Source: RGIG9041 sp045593905 (lineage in GTDB: Bacteria; Bacillota; Clostridia; Oscillospirales; QAKW01). Taken from it: a stretch of 29,515 nt of DNA. This document shows, piece after piece, positions 29,496 to 29,515 of the stretch. The stretch lies in contig JAZNXL010000018.1 in the NCBI GenBank assembly GCA_045593905.1, positions 1 to 29,515 of the forward strand, written 5' to 3'. Within the stretch, counting starts at the first letter, position 1; every line of letters starts with the position of its first letter. The notes beneath the pieces are model-generated. The model did not search any database. It was not told the origin of the DNA and saw only the letters and a list, made by a program, of their open reading frames with translations. The translations under genes were made by a program, and so were the position numbers.

Positions 29496-29515
29496 TATAT
29501 ATACACATTTGAGAG

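Overview
The window looks like a chromosomal segment of a low-GC, anaerobic Firmicute, most likely a Clostridia/Oscillospiraceae-type gut bacterium. The evidence is strong AGGAGG-type ribosome sites, sigma-A promoters with 17 bp spacers, compact hairpin terminators between nearly every transcription unit, clostridial family content (LytTR-DUF3021, TM2/DUF2752, DUF4080 radical SAM, YgjV) and an rRNA operon followed by a tRNA cluster at the right edge. The assignment is inference; no 16S sequence is present.

Positions 1-4340 are the end of a mobile element, probably integrative and conjugative. They hold a long non-coding tract of degenerate ~55-62 bp repeats with an AT-rich inverted-repeat block, then a tight cistron row: unknown 100-aa protein, PC4/YdbC-like ssDNA-binding protein, ParB-like protein, a 62-aa SHOCT-like protein and a large serine recombinase. 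By eye this part is more GC-rich than what follows.

Positions 4460-13740 are ordinary metabolism and transport: CPBP membrane protease, nitroreductase, glycerate kinase, HAD phosphatase, LytTR regulator with DUF3021 membrane partner, NCS2/AzgA purine permease and, on the minus strand, a TrkA-TrkH potassium uptake operon with a small unknown third gene. A tRNA(CAU) gene follows at 13887 with a decayed copy of its own 3' end and terminator behind it.

Positions 14079-23353 hold zinc-ribbon/TM2 and DUF2752 membrane proteins, a D-2-hydroxyacid dehydrogenase, two PHP phosphoesterases, a YhcH-like protein, an apparently leaderless DUF4080 radical SAM gene, glmM overlapping a stand-alone GlmU-C-like acetyltransferase, and an ArsB/NhaD-like permease operon.

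Positions 23472-29110 are an accessory-looking stretch: a leader-less-secretion (cytosolic) Cu/Zn-SOD-like protein, a divergent XRE-regulator/zinc-ribbon-OB pair with two palindromic operators, YgjV plus a polysaccharide-deacetylase-like protein, a two-gene unit pairing a stand-alone FtsK-gamma winged helix with a coiled-coil GIY-YIG (T5orf172) protein, a tandem array of six mini-hairpins, and a membrane-anchored unknown. Two copies of a dispersed repeat, each carrying a minus-strand promoter, bracket the last three genes. The right edge is the 3' end of an rRNA operon read on the minus strand: 5S, tRNA-Lys(CUU), tRNA-Glu(CUC), tRNA-Asn(GUU), terminator.

The best candidates for something undescribed are the iteron-like array with its adjacent ParB-like gene, the FtsK-gamma/GIY-YIG pair with its hairpin array, and the promoter-carrying repeat.
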